In this document: one piece after another, positions 55,642-64,000 of the stretch
Numbering within the stretch: the first letter of the stretch is position 1
How the letters are laid out: every line of letters begins with the position of its first letter
Origin: Pseudomonas sp. BGr12
Lineage (GTDB): Bacteria; Pseudomonadota; Gammaproteobacteria; Pseudomonadales; Pseudomonadaceae
Assembly (NCBI RefSeq): GCF_030272895.1
Contig: NZ_JALRNF010000026.1
Coordinates: 1-64,000, forward strand
Length of the DNA stretch: 64,000 bases
Reading direction: 5' to 3'
Notes under the pieces: model-generated
Told to the model about the DNA's origin: nothing
What the model saw: only the letters and a program-made list of their open reading frames with translations
The model's database searches: none
Program-made: the position numbers and the translations under genes

Positions 55642-55949
55642 GGCGACTAACCTGAAAAGAGCAACCTGTGCAGAGGATAGCCGCTCGTCGGTGCTGTGCC
55701 GGAACTTAAAGTGCGACAAATTGGATTACGCACTGTAGAATCACCTTACGCATACAATAATAAGGTTCCTCGCGTCTGAGGAATCAACCCGCCGAGAATG
55801 GGTCCATATGAAGTGTCATGGGTTCAAGCTGATCTATGGTGACTACCTCGCACGCAGTGTGAGGGGCATCTCCTGCGCGCCGCCATCTTCGCTCGACATC
55901 GATAGCAAGTGATCACCGTAATTAGCGCTTTGATGATGAGGTAAAGAAC
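55642..55949. promoter_or_regulatory. 308-base divergent region upstream of hpd
   Basis: No gene is evident. TTACGCA occurs twice, at 55726-55732 and 55746-55752, 20 bases apart. The second is followed by a TACAAT -10-like box at 55753-55758. The repeats could be an activator site for hpd or the EAL gene. Confidence 0.4.
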
Positions 55950-57026
55950 ATGGCTGACATTTTTGAAAACCCGATGGGCCTGATGGGCTTCGAGTTTATC
56001 GAGTTCGCATCGCCGACCCCTGGCACCCTTGAGCCGATCTTCCAGATCATGGGCTTCACCAAGGTGGCGACCCACCGTTCCAAGGACGTGCACCTGTATC
56101 GCCAGGGCGGCATCAACCTGATCCTGAACAACGAGCCGAAAAGCATCGCCTCGTACTTCGCCGCCGAACATGGTCCTTCGGTCTGTGGCATGGCCTTCCG
56201 CGTGCGTAATGCCCATGAAGCCTACGCCCGTGCCCTGGAACTGGGTGCCCAGCCGGTCGAGATCGAAACCGGCCCGATGGAGCTGCGCCTGCCGGCGATC
56301 AAGGGCATCGGTGGTGCGCCGCTGTACCTGATCGACCGCTTCGAAGAGGGCAGCTCGATCTATGACATCGACTTCAACTTCATCGAAGGCGTCGACCGCA
56401 ACCCGGTCGGTGCGGGCCTGAAGATCATCGACCACCTGACCCACAACGTCTACCGCGGCCGCATGGCCTACTGGGCGGCGTTCTACGAGCGGCTGTTCAA
56501 CTTCCGCGAGATCCGCTACTTCGACATCAAGGGCGAGTACACCGGCCTGACCTCCAAGGCCATGACCGCGCCGGATGGCATGATCCGCATCCCGCTGAAC
56601 GAAGAATCGTCCAAGGGTGCCGGGCAGATCGAAGAGTTCCTGATGCAGTTCAACGGCGAGGGCATCCAGCATGTGGCCTTCCTCACCGACGACCTGCTCA
56701 AGAGCTGGGATGCCCTGAAAAAGCTGGGCATGCGCTTCATGACCGCACCGCCCGAGACCTACTACGAAATGCTCGAAGGTCGCCTGCCGGGCCATGGCGA
56801 GCCGGTTGGCGAGCTGCAAGCCCGCGGCATCCTGCTGGACGGCTCCTCGCAGCCAGAGGACAAGCGCCTGCTGCTGCAGATTTTCTCCGAGACCCTGATG
56901 GGCCCGGTATTCTTCGAGTTCATCCAGCGCAAGGGCGATGATGGCTTCGGTGAAGGCAACTTCAAGGCACTGTTCGAATCCATCGAGCGTGACCAGGTAC
57001 GTCGTGGCGTGTTGAACGTCGAGTAA
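55950..57026 (+). CDS. hpd: 4-hydroxyphenylpyruvate dioxygenase
   Basis: This 358-residue non-heme iron dioxygenase converts 4-hydroxyphenylpyruvate to homogentisate in tyrosine catabolism. The two VOC-like halves are present. The iron ligands fall in [19 protein letters not shown] and [19 protein letters not shown]. The C-terminal gating helix follows. It matches bacterial HPPD length. The gene has its own terminator downstream and probably its own promoter. Confidence 0.97.
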   Translation: MADIFENPMGLMGFEFIEFASPTPGTLEPIFQIMGFTKVATHRSKDVHLYRQGGINLILNNEPKSIASYFAAEHGPSVCGMAFRVRNAHEAYARALELGAQPVEIETGPMELRLPAIKGIGGAPLYLIDRFEEGSSIYDIDFNFIEGVDRNPVGAGLKIIDHLTHNVYRGRMAYWAAFYERLFNFREIRYFDIKGEYTGLTSKAMTAPDGMIRIPLNEESSKGAGQIEEFLMQFNGEGIQHVAFLTDDLLKSWDALKKLGMRFMTAPPETYYEMLEGRLPGHGEPVGELQARGILLDGSSQPEDKRLLLQIFSETLMGPVFFEFIQRKGDDGFGEGNFKALFESIERDQVRRGVLNVE

Positions 57027-57043
57027 CGCTACCGAGTGATGGC

Positions 57044-57078
57044 AAGGCCATCGGGAGTGATCCCGATGGCCTTTTTTT
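57044..57078 (+). terminator. Intrinsic terminator of hpd
   Basis: AAGGCCATCGGGA-GTGA-TCCCGATGGCC is a 13-bp stem followed by eight T residues, a strong Rho-independent terminator. Confidence 0.95.
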
Positions 57079-57086
57079 ATGCGCAG

Positions 57087-57875
57087 CTATGGTGACCTGC
57101 GGTTTCTCCTGTACAGCCCCCAGTACGCCACGGTTGCGGTCAGGATGCCCACCAGCAGCAGGGAGGGCAGGGTTGCCAGGGCGGCCTGGCGGATCATCAG
57201 CCAGGTATGACCATCGGGATAGCCGGCGTGCACCGTATAGCCGAACAACTCCGATGTCAGGCGCATTTTGTCTTCTTCATGGTTGGGCACCCGGGCGGAC
57301 TCGCCGTTGCCTGTCGACCAGACATACTGCTGGCCGAACTGCAGGCTCAGGACCACGGTATTCTGAAACCCCAGCAGTTCATTTTGCAGCACATTGATGT
57401 CGGCCACGGCCAATACGCCGTAGGGGTAGTCCTGCAAGCGGTAGAGCAGGACGGCGGCATCCGGGGTGGCGTCGTTGCCCGGGTCGACGCGCAGGCGTTG
57501 ATTGAGGAACGTCCCCGGGTCGATCAAGCGGTCAAAGGTGCCGTACAGCGTGCTGCAGAAGGCCCGGTTGCCCTTGACCAGTACCAGGCTGCGCACGCTC
57601 GGTTGCATGACCACTTGCCGGCGCAAGTCGGCCAGTGCCGTGTCGCAGGATCGGGCGGCCAGGCTCAGCGCCACGCTGCTGGACTGGTGCAGGGTGTCGA
57701 GCACCCGGTCGATGGCGTAGATGGCTTCTCGGGCCGTCACTTCGATGGTTTCTTCCTGCTTGCGTTCGACCTGTAGCGACAGGACGACCAAGCCACAGGC
57801 AACCGGTGCGAGTCCGATGAGCAGGGTGACCAGGAACTCGACCAGGCTGCGCCCTGCGTGGGAGGATGGGGCCAT
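57087..57875 (-). CDS. CSS-motif membrane protein without an output domain
   Basis: This 262-residue protein has a membrane helix at each end (about 13-34 and 230-252) with a periplasmic CSS-motif domain between (RAFCSTLYG). It ends seven residues after the second helix, where CSS-EAL proteins would continue into the EAL domain. It shares the domain with the nearby CSS-EAL protein (54058-55641). It may act as a truncated sensor, a heterodimer partner or a degraded remnant. No frameshift joins it to an EAL domain in this window. Confidence 0.78.
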   Translation of the reverse strand: MAPSSHAGRSLVEFLVTLLIGLAPVACGLVVLSLQVERKQEETIEVTAREAIYAIDRVLDTLHQSSSVALSLAARSCDTALADLRRQVVMQPSVRSLVLVKGNRAFCSTLYGTFDRLIDPGTFLNQRLRVDPGNDATPDAAVLLYRLQDYPYGVLAVADINVLQNELLGFQNTVVLSLQFGQQYVWSTGNGESARVPNHEEDKMRLTSELFGYTVHAGYPDGHTWLMIRQAALATLPSLLLVGILTATVAYWGLYRRNRRSP

Positions 57876-57982
57876 AAGGGAATCGCCTCTATGATGAGTC
57901 AGTGACCCAGCATAAAGTTGCGTACCTTGTTACGCCTGTAGGCCCCTTTATCAGCGTTTGTAGTACTCGTCAGCACAAGGAT

Positions 57983-58684
57983 TCAAGTGCGTCGGGCGCC
58001 CTCCAGGGCCTTGATCACCAGGTCGGCCACTGCGCCACTGGAAGCCGGATTCTGGCCCGTGATCAGCCGTCCCTCCTTCTGGTCGGCAATGGCAAAGGTT
58101 TCCCAGGGCTCTGTCGCCTGGTACAGCCCGCCACGGGCACCCAGTTCGGTTTCGGTGAGGTACGGCACCACCTTGTCCAGTTCGGCCAGGTGTTCTTCGG
58201 TGTTGGAAAAACCGGTGACCTCGCGGTCCTTGACCAGCAGGGAATTGTCGCTGAGCTTGATGTTCAGCAGGCCGACGGCGCCATGGCAGACCGAGGCCAC
58301 CACACCGCCGGCTTCGAAGATCTTGCGCGCCAGCTCCTGCAGGCCGGCGTTGTCCGGAAAGTCCCAGATCACTCCGTGCCCGCCGGTATAGTAGATGGCA
58401 CTGTAGTCCTGGGCCTTGACCTGGCCAGGATTCAAGGTGGTGCCCAGGCGATTCATGAAGGCCTTGTCGTTGTACCAAGCCCAATCGAGGTCCTGGGCCA
58501 TGCTCAGGCTATGGGGGTCGATGGGCACATAGCCGCCATTGGGGCTGACGTAATCGACCTTGTAGCCAGCCTTTTCGATTTTCTCGACGAAGTGCACCGC
58601 CTCACCCAGCCAGAGCCCGGTCGCGCGCTTGAGCGTCGGGTATTTGGCCGTATTGGTCAGGACCACCAGAATCTTCTTGCTCAT
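57983..58684 (-). CDS. DJ-1/PfpI (class I glutamine amidotransferase-like) protein
   Basis: This protein of about 233 residues belongs to the DJ-1/PfpI superfamily of the HSP31-like type. The nucleophile elbow ASVCHGAVGLLN has the catalytic cysteine and adjacent histidine. An upstream YYTGGHGVIWDFPDN and the glutamate of LGEAVHFVEK fit glyoxalase III or chaperone-type members. GGGAG precedes the ATG at 58684 (a GTG lies just before it). The function is probably aldehyde detoxification or protein repair. Confidence 0.88.
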   Translation of the reverse strand: MSKKILVVLTNTAKYPTLKRATGLWLGEAVHFVEKIEKAGYKVDYVSPNGGYVPIDPHSLSMAQDLDWAWYNDKAFMNRLGTTLNPGQVKAQDYSAIYYTGGHGVIWDFPDNAGLQELARKIFEAGGVVASVCHGAVGLLNIKLSDNSLLVKDREVTGFSNTEEHLAELDKVVPYLTETELGARGGLYQATEPWETFAIADQKEGRLITGQNPASSGAVADLVIKALEGARRT

Positions 58685-58832
58685 CACCAGGCTCCCTTCA
58701 CTGGCTCGGACCCGGGGTGCCCGGATCGCCGAGGAAAACTAATACAGCATAGTAGCGGCTGGCGCAGGCGCCATACCTTGCTGGCTATGTGCTAGCCTTT
58801 CTGGACTTACGCCAGACACCGGAGTTCATTCG

Positions 58833-59297
58833 ATGACCAGCCCTACCATGCCAGTGGACGAATTCATGCAGGCCGCCATCGACGAAGCCCGCAAGGGCCT
58901 GGAAGAGGGCGGCATCCCGATCGGCTCGGTGCTCGTCCACCAGGGCAGGATCATCGGTCGTGGGCACAATCGTCGGGTGCAGCAGGGCAGCGCCATCCTC
59001 CATGGCGAGATGGACGCCCTTGAGAATGCCGGTCGCCAGAGCGCCTCGGTGTATGCGGCCTCGACCCTGTACACCACCTTGTCGCCTTGCGCGATGTGCA
59101 GCGGAGCGATCCTCTTGTACGGGATCAAGCGCGTGATTGTCGGTGAGAACCAGACCTTCATGGGCGAAGAGGAACTGTTGCGCTCCCGCGGCGTGGCCCT
59201 GGATGTCCAGCATAATGAGGCCTGTATCACACTGATGAAGAATTTCATCGCGGCCAGGCCTGAACTCTGGAACGAAGACATCGGCCGCCAGGTCTGA
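58833..59297 (+). CDS. Nucleoside/cytosine deaminase, yeast-type
   Basis: This 154-residue cytidine-deaminase-fold enzyme has zinc ligands H57, C86 and C89 and proton shuttle E59 in HGEMDALEN and SPCAMCSG. Length and the C-terminal RPELWNEDIG resemble fungal cytosine deaminases rather than TadA. It may deaminate cytosine to uracil or a related base. It starts with a divergent DJ-1/PfpI gene behind it and is followed by a hybrid kinase gene after 1 base. Confidence 0.9.
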   Translation: MTSPTMPVDEFMQAAIDEARKGLEEGGIPIGSVLVHQGRIIGRGHNRRVQQGSAILHGEMDALENAGRQSASVYAASTLYTTLSPCAMCSGAILLYGIKRVIVGENQTFMGEEELLRSRGVALDVQHNEACITLMKNFIAARPELWNEDIGRQV

Positions 59298-59298
59298 C

Positions 59299-61407
59299 GT
59301 GCAGCTCCCGAACTCACCGAGTCAGGCCATGCACGTACTTCACCTGAGCGCCTTGTCCGCTGCCCAAGGCGGCATGAGCGAGAAAATCGGCGCTCATGAC
59401 TGGGGCAAGACGCCTCTTGGCCCCCTGCAGACCTGGCCAGCCGTGCTGCGCATCGCCGTGGACATGATGCTGGCGTCCAGGTTTCCCGGCTGCCTGGTCT
59501 GGGGGCCGCAAATGGTCACGCTCTACAACGACGCCTTCAAGCCGGTCCTCGGCGCCAGGCCCGAAGCGCTTGGGTGCAGCTTCGACGAGGTCTGGGCCGA
59601 GTCCTGGGACAGTCTCGGGGCGATGGTGTTCAGGGCGTATTCCGGTGAGGCGATCTTCGTCGAAAACTTCCCCCTGATGAGCGAGCGCAACGGCACCCTG
59701 GAAAAGGCCTACCTGACCTTCTGTTTCAGCCCCGTGCGGGATGAAAGCGGCGAAGTGGCCGGTTTTCTCGAGACCGTGATCGACACCACCGCCAGTATCG
59801 AAGCGGCGCGGCAGTGGCGGGCCCTGGCCGAAACCTTCGAGCAACAGGTGCTGGCCCGTACCGTCGACCGCAATCGCTTCTGGCAATTGTCCACCGATGT
59901 CATGCTGACGCTTGAGTCAGACCTGACCATCACCGCCGTGAACCCGGCCTGGAGCCAGGTGCTGGGCTGGGAGGCGGCCGAGATGCAGGGGGCGGCGGTC
60001 TTGTCCCTGGTGCATGTCGATGACGTCAAGCAAGTGCAGACCATCGTCGAGCAGTTGCGTGCCGGCCTGTCCAGCGACAACGTGGTCAGCCGCGTGCGTC
60101 ACAAGGACGGCCACTACCGCTGGTTCAACTGGGCGGCGATGCCCGGCGAGCAAGGCTTTACCGCAGTGGGGAGCGACGTCACCCTGGAGCGGGAGCGTGA
60201 AGAGGCGCTGCTTCACGCCGAGACGATGTTGCGCCACAGCCAGAAAATGGAGGCCATCGGTCAGTTGACCGACGGTATCGCCCACGATTTCAACAACCTG
60301 CTCACCGGTATCGGTGGCAGCCTCGAGATGCTCGAGCACCGTCTTGCCCAAGGGCGGCTGGAGCAGTTGCCCCGCTATATCGAGGCCGCCCGAAAGGCTG
60401 CCGATCGTGCAACCGAACTGACGCACCAGCTCCTGGCATTTTCACGCCGCCAGGCGCTGGATCCGCGTCCTGTCGATCTGAGCGAGCAGATACGGGGCAT
60501 GGCGGACTTGATCCAGCAGACCATGGGGCCGGCCATCGAGGTACAGCTGCAGTTCGAGCCTGCGCTCTGGTCCGTGCTGGTCGATGCCAGCCAGCTGGAA
60601 AACGCCGTGCTCAACCTGTGCCTCAATGCCCGGGACGCCATGGGGCCAGGAGGGTGCCTGCGCATCAGCACCGGCAACGAGCGGCACACCGCCCAGCTCG
60701 GGGAACCGGACAGCCTGGCGCCGGGCGACTATCACTACCTGCAGGTGCAGGACAACGGGCGGGGCATGGATGCCGGTACCCTGGAGCGTGCCTTCGAGCC
60801 TTTTTTCACCACCAAGCCTGCCGGTCAGGGTTCCGGGCTTGGCCTGTCGATGGTCTACGGTTTCGTCCGCCAGTCGGCCGGCCAGGCATGGATCGACTCC
60901 AGCCCCGGCACCGGCACGCGGGTCAAGCTGCTGTTGCCGCGGTGTTTCGACGAGGACTCGCCGGAGCAGGAGGTCCAGGTCCTTGAAACAACCCGGTCGA
61001 GGGGCGGACGGATCGTCCTGATCGACGATGAGTCGATCTTGCGCACGCTGGTCAAGGAAACCCTGGAAGAGCAGGGCTACAGCGTGTTCGACGCGGGCGA
61101 TGCCAATGGCGGAATCCGCTTGCTGCGCGAACTGGGGCCGGTGGATCTGCTGATCACCGACGTCGGCCTGCCGGGCGAGTTCAACGGCGATCAGGTGGCC
61201 AATGCCGCGCGGATGCTCGATCCGCAGCTGAAAGTGTTGTTCATTACCGGCTTGACCGATCGCAGGCTGGTCGAGTCACAGCTGCCGATGCCGGGATTCG
61301 CCCTGATGACCAAGCCGTTTTCCCTGCAGGCACTGATCAAGCAGGTGCGCGCGATGCTGGCGGGTGATCAGCCGGCGCTGCCGGAGCGAGAGGCGCCAGT
61401 GCGCTGA
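59299..61407 (+). CDS. PAS-containing hybrid histidine kinase with C-terminal receiver
   Basis: This 702-residue soluble kinase has an N-terminal PAS-like domain (about 40-175), a second PAS (about 195-310; LESDLTITAVNPAWSQVLGWEAAEMQG), a HisKA box with H329 in GIAHDFNNLL, HATPase (GSGLGLSMVYGFVRQ) and a C-terminal receiver with D621 (LLITDVGLPG). There is no membrane segment, so it senses a cytoplasmic signal. The start is uncertain: GTG 59299, 1 base after the deaminase stop, or ATG 59329. Confidence 0.9.
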   Translation: MQLPNSPSQAMHVLHLSALSAAQGGMSEKIGAHDWGKTPLGPLQTWPAVLRIAVDMMLASRFPGCLVWGPQMVTLYNDAFKPVLGARPEALGCSFDEVWAESWDSLGAMVFRAYSGEAIFVENFPLMSERNGTLEKAYLTFCFSPVRDESGEVAGFLETVIDTTASIEAARQWRALAETFEQQVLARTVDRNRFWQLSTDVMLTLESDLTITAVNPAWSQVLGWEAAEMQGAAVLSLVHVDDVKQVQTIVEQLRAGLSSDNVVSRVRHKDGHYRWFNWAAMPGEQGFTAVGSDVTLEREREEALLHAETMLRHSQKMEAIGQLTDGIAHDFNNLLTGIGGSLEMLEHRLAQGRLEQLPRYIEAARKAADRATELTHQLLAFSRRQALDPRPVDLSEQIRGMADLIQQTMGPAIEVQLQFEPALWSVLVDASQLENAVLNLCLNARDAMGPGGCLRISTGNERHTAQLGEPDSLAPGDYHYLQVQDNGRGMDAGTLERAFEPFFTTKPAGQGSGLGLSMVYGFVRQSAGQAWIDSSPGTGTRVKLLLPRCFDEDSPEQEVQVLETTRSRGGRIVLIDDESILRTLVKETLEEQGYSVFDAGDANGGIRLLRELGPVDLLITDVGLPGEFNGDQVANAARMLDPQLKVLFITGLTDRRLVESQLPMPGFALMTKPFSLQALIKQVRAMLAGDQPALPEREAPVR

Positions 61408-62327
61408 CTGGCCACCCGTTCGAGCAGCAGGTAGAGCACACCGGCGACCATCAGCGGCAAGAGAAAATACACGACGCGGTAGGCAATCAGTGCCGCCAGC
61501 AGGGGGCCTTTGCCTACGCTTGCGTGCAACAGGGTGAGAAACACCGTCTCCAGTACCCCCAGGCCTGCCGGTATATGGGTGACGACCCCGGCGATACTGC
61601 TGATCAGCAACACCGCAAGGATCGTCGGATAGTCGACTTTGTCCGCCAGCAGGCTGTACATCACCAGCGCCATCAGCGCCCAGTTGCCGGCGCCCATCAG
61701 CGCCTGCAGGGCGGCCATGGGCAGTGAAGGCAGGATGATTTCATGGCCGCGAAGGTGCCAGCGCCGGCGCCGGGCGCAAGCGCAGGCCAGCAGGTAGGCC
61801 AGGGCCGCGACCAGTAGTAGCAGGCCGATCAGGTGCAAGCCGGTGCTGCCGATGTCCAGCCCTGCCGGCAGGCGCGGCAAGCCACTGGCGAACAGCGCGC
61901 CGGCCAGGCACAGATAGCCGAGCCAGTTGGTGACAAGCCCCAGGCCGAGGATCCGGGTGATGGTCACCAGCGCAAGGCCAAGCCGGCTGTACAGCCGATA
62001 GCGCAAGGCAATGGCACCGACCCAGGCGCTGAGGTTGAGGTTGAAGGCATAGCAGACGAACGCCAGTGGCAGTACCTGTCGGGCTGGCAGCGAGTGACCG
62101 GTGTAGCGCCGGCCCAGCAGGTCGAAGCAACTGAACAGGACGAAGCTGCAGGCGCTGACCAGCACCGCCAGGGCCAGGGTCTGCCAGCGATAGGCGGCCA
62201 GGGCCTGGTGGACCTCGCCCCAGTCCAGGTTCCTGAGCAGGCTGATCACCAGCATCGGCACCAGGATGAAGAAGGCCAGGGTCAGCAGTTGCCTGGCACG
62301 CCGCCAGCGCTTCGATGACCGGCTCAT
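61368..62327 (-). CDS. YbhN-like lysylphosphatidylglycerol synthase-type membrane protein
   Basis: This 319-residue protein has eight transmembrane helices of the LPG synthase-like (UPF0104) family, with AFNLNLSAWVGAIALRYRLY, TRILGLGLVTNWLGYLCLAG and GVVTHIPAGLGVLETVFL as landmarks. It overlaps the clsB stop by 4 bases (ATGA) and the kinase 3' end by 40 bases. The partnership with clsB, a phospholipid enzyme, suggests a lipid flip or synthesis role. The order matches E. coli ybhN-ybhO-ybhP. Confidence 0.88.
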   Translation of the reverse strand: MSRSSKRWRRARQLLTLAFFILVPMLVISLLRNLDWGEVHQALAAYRWQTLALAVLVSACSFVLFSCFDLLGRRYTGHSLPARQVLPLAFVCYAFNLNLSAWVGAIALRYRLYSRLGLALVTITRILGLGLVTNWLGYLCLAGALFASGLPRLPAGLDIGSTGLHLIGLLLLVAALAYLLACACARRRRWHLRGHEIILPSLPMAALQALMGAGNWALMALVMYSLLADKVDYPTILAVLLISSIAGVVTHIPAGLGVLETVFLTLLHASVGKGPLLAALIAYRVVYFLLPLMVAGVLYLLLERVASQRTGASRSGSAG

Positions 62328-63535
62328 GTGGTCTTCTCTGCCGGTTGCCGCGCGTGCAGCAGCGGCTTGAGGCGTGGCACATGGGCCGGCAGCCAGCCGG
62401 CCATGGCCGGAAAGTGGCGAATGAAGTGGAAGGTCAGGAAAATCAACGGTGCACGCCACCAGTAACCGCGCATCACCCGTTGCCGGCAGACCGGCTTGCA
62501 GCGGTGCACGCACAAATCCTGCAGGTGCTCGTGCAGGCGTTCGTTAAGGGACTCATCGCGAATGATCAGGTTGGCTTCCAGGTTCAGCGACAGGCTCAAG
62601 GGGTCGAGATTGCTTGAACCCACGGTCGACCAGTGGCGATCGATCAGGGCGACCTTGCCATGCAGGGGCCGCTCACAGTACTCGAAGATCCTTACCCCGT
62701 CGCGCAGCAGGTAGTTGTACAGCAAGCGCGAACACAGGCGCACCAGGGGCATGTCGGGCATGCCTTGCAGCACCAGGGTGACTTTCACGCCACGGCGGGC
62801 GGCGTCGCGCAAGGTGCGCAACAGCCGGTAGCCGGGAAAGAAATAGGCGTTGGCGATGGTGATGCGTTCGCGGGCCGCAGTCAGGGCCTTGAGGTAATGC
62901 CGCTCGATATCGTTGGGATGGTCCTGGTTGTCGCGGATGCACAGGACCATGCTGGCCTGGTCGCTGTCGGCGTCCAGGGGCAGGGCGCGTTGCCACCAGT
63001 GGCGGCTGCGGCGCTGCAGTGTCGCCGATTCGGCAAGCAGGGCCAGGGTGGCCTGGCGCAGGTCGGCGACAATCGGCCCGCGTACCTGCACGGCGTAGTC
63101 CTGCTTGGCCATGGGACCGAAGTCGGCCAGGTGGTCGGCGCTGTAGTTGATGCCGCCGACAAACCCGACTTCACCGTCGATCACCAGGATCTTGCGGTGC
63201 AGCCGGCGAAACAGATTGGTGCGCATCCCCAGGCGTCTGGGGCGCGGGTCGAAGGCCTGCAGGCGCACCCCGGCATCGCTCAGGGCCTGGAGGTAGTCGT
63301 GGCTGAGGTCGGCGGTGCCATAGCCATCGACCAGCATCTGCACGCGGACACCGCGACGTGCTGCGCCGATCAGCAGCTGTTGCAGTTGGCGACCGACCTT
63401 GTCTTCGAAAATGATGAAGGTTTCCAGCAGGATCTCTTCCCGCGCGCAGTCGATGGCGGCAAATACACTGGGGAAGTAGTCCTCGCCGTTGATCAGCAGT
63501 TGGACCTGATTGTCGGCACGCCACTGACTGTTCAC
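62324..63535 (-). CDS. clsB: Cardiolipin synthase ClsB
   Basis: This 403-residue phospholipase D-superfamily enzyme has both HKD motifs: H113-K115-D120 (HRKILVIDGEVGFVGG) and H292-K294-D299 (HGKVALIDRHWSTVGSSNLD). It makes cardiolipin by transesterification of phosphatidylglycerol. The start is GTG at 63535, overlapping the upstream nuclease stop by 4 bases. The downstream YbhN-like gene overlaps its stop by 4 bases. The cluster is therefore coupled. Confidence 0.93.
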   Translation of the reverse strand: MNSQWRADNQVQLLINGEDYFPSVFAAIDCAREEILLETFIIFEDKVGRQLQQLLIGAARRGVRVQMLVDGYGTADLSHDYLQALSDAGVRLQAFDPRPRRLGMRTNLFRRLHRKILVIDGEVGFVGGINYSADHLADFGPMAKQDYAVQVRGPIVADLRQATLALLAESATLQRRSRHWWQRALPLDADSDQASMVLCIRDNQDHPNDIERHYLKALTAARERITIANAYFFPGYRLLRTLRDAARRGVKVTLVLQGMPDMPLVRLCSRLLYNYLLRDGVRIFEYCERPLHGKVALIDRHWSTVGSSNLDPLSLSLNLEANLIIRDESLNERLHEHLQDLCVHRCKPVCRQRVMRGYWWRAPLIFLTFHFIRHFPAMAGWLPAHVPRLKPLLHARQPAEKTT

Positions 63536-64000
63536 CAGCGCACCTCCACGGCCAGCGGCAGGTGATCGGACAGGTGCGTCCAGGGTTTGCGCGCCACGAC
63601 CTTGGGCGCGTGGGCCCGGGCATTGCGCAGGTAGATACGGTCCAGGCACAGCAGCGGCCAGCGCGCCGGAAAGCTGCGGGCAGGACGGCCATAGGCCTGG
63701 GTGAAGACCTCCTTCAAGCCGCAACCGGACAGGCACGCATCGGCACGGCGGCGCCAGTCGTTGAAGTCGCCGGCGACGATCACCGGGGCGTTGTCCGGCA
63801 GCGGGTCGAGCAGGCGACACAACAGCTGCAACTGTTGCTGGCGCTGGCGTTCGTCCAGGCCCAGGTGCACACAGATGGCATGCAGTTCCCGTGCGCCCGG
63901 CAAGGCCAGTACCGAATGCAGCAAGCCGCGCTGCTCACGGCCTTTGACGCTGATATCGAGGTTGTCGTGGCGCAGGATCGGGTACTTGGACAACAGCGCA
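63532..64000 (-). CDS. Endonuclease/exonuclease/phosphatase family protein, 5'-truncated
   Basis: This is the C-terminal ~156 residues of an EEP-superfamily phosphodiesterase (YbhP-like). The family motifs IVAGDFNDW, LDRIYLR and WTHLSDHLPL are present. The open frame runs off the right edge (64000) without a start codon in a clearly preferred place, so the true start lies outside the window. It overlaps clsB by 4 bases. Confidence 0.88.
   Translation of the reverse strand, partial: ALLSKYPILRHDNLDISVKGREQRGLLHSVLALPGARELHAICVHLGLDERQRQQQLQLLCRLLDPLPDNAPVIVAGDFNDWRRRADACLSGCGLKEVFTQAYGRPARSFPARWPLLCLDRIYLRNARAHAPKVVARKPWTHLSDHLPLAVEVRW

Noticed and set aside
57044..57875. Frameshifted EAL domain downstream of the short CSS protein
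   Set aside because: The sequence after its stop is the hpd terminator and hpd itself. No EAL residues appear in any frame.

Overview
The window looks like a chromosomal segment of a Pseudomonas, most likely of the putida/fluorescens lineages. Four things suggest this: the order gacA-uvrC-pgsA-tRNA-Gly with a TTG-started gacA, an MvaU/TurB-type H-NS analogue, an OprD-family porin, and many copies of a REP palindrome built around GTGGGAGCGGGCTTGCCC. Coding density and GC content are high throughout. Strain or species cannot be fixed from sequence reading alone.

Region 1 (1-13.6 kb) is mostly core-like. It holds an AhpD-family protein with a MocR regulator, a DUF2790 secreted peptide, dkgB with a divergent TetR gene, the sulfite reductase pair cysI-DUF934, a GST, a Pit phosphate transporter, small accessory genes (DUF488, GNAT, XRE), then gacA-uvrC-pgsA and tRNA-Gly(GCC).

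Region 2 (13.6-20.7 kb), directly downstream of the tRNA, is an accessory-looking block. It carries an isolated rnfC-rnfD pair facing an apbE flavin transferase gene, then the glutathione-dependent formaldehyde pathway (gfa, adhC) with a divergent LysR gene.

Region 3 (20.7-33.7 kb) contains an orphan acetolactate synthase-like enzyme, a copD-like/nnrS pair and a DUF3079 gene that each follow an ANR/DNR-type box, and an LLM monooxygenase/flavin reductase pair divergent from an NCS1 permease with shared operator-like sequences. gloA, mvaU, an oprD-family porin, a lone cobF and a glycosyltransferase follow.

Region 4 (33.3-40.4 kb) is a tightly coupled signalling cluster: a three-receiver hybrid kinase, CheR, a receiver-less CheB, a REC-kinase and a response regulator, with another stand-alone receiver divergent from it. 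No chemoreceptor, CheA or CheW gene is present. A lone Tle1/DUF2235 lipase-like gene follows.

Region 5 (41.9-64 kb) holds a thiolase/3-hydroxyacyl-CoA dehydrogenase/TetR operon with a divergent AraC gene, periplasmic catalase katB, and a DHDPS-like/class II aldolase operon with divergent XRE-cupin and AraC regulators. It continues with LysE, TerC-CBS and RarD-like membrane proteins, a CSS-EAL phosphodiesterase, hpd, and a CSS-domain protein lacking an output domain. The last genes are a DJ-1/PfpI protein, a yeast-type cytosine deaminase-like gene, a PAS hybrid kinase, and a membrane protein-clsB-nuclease cluster (order as E. coli ybhN-ybhO-ybhP) truncated at the right edge.
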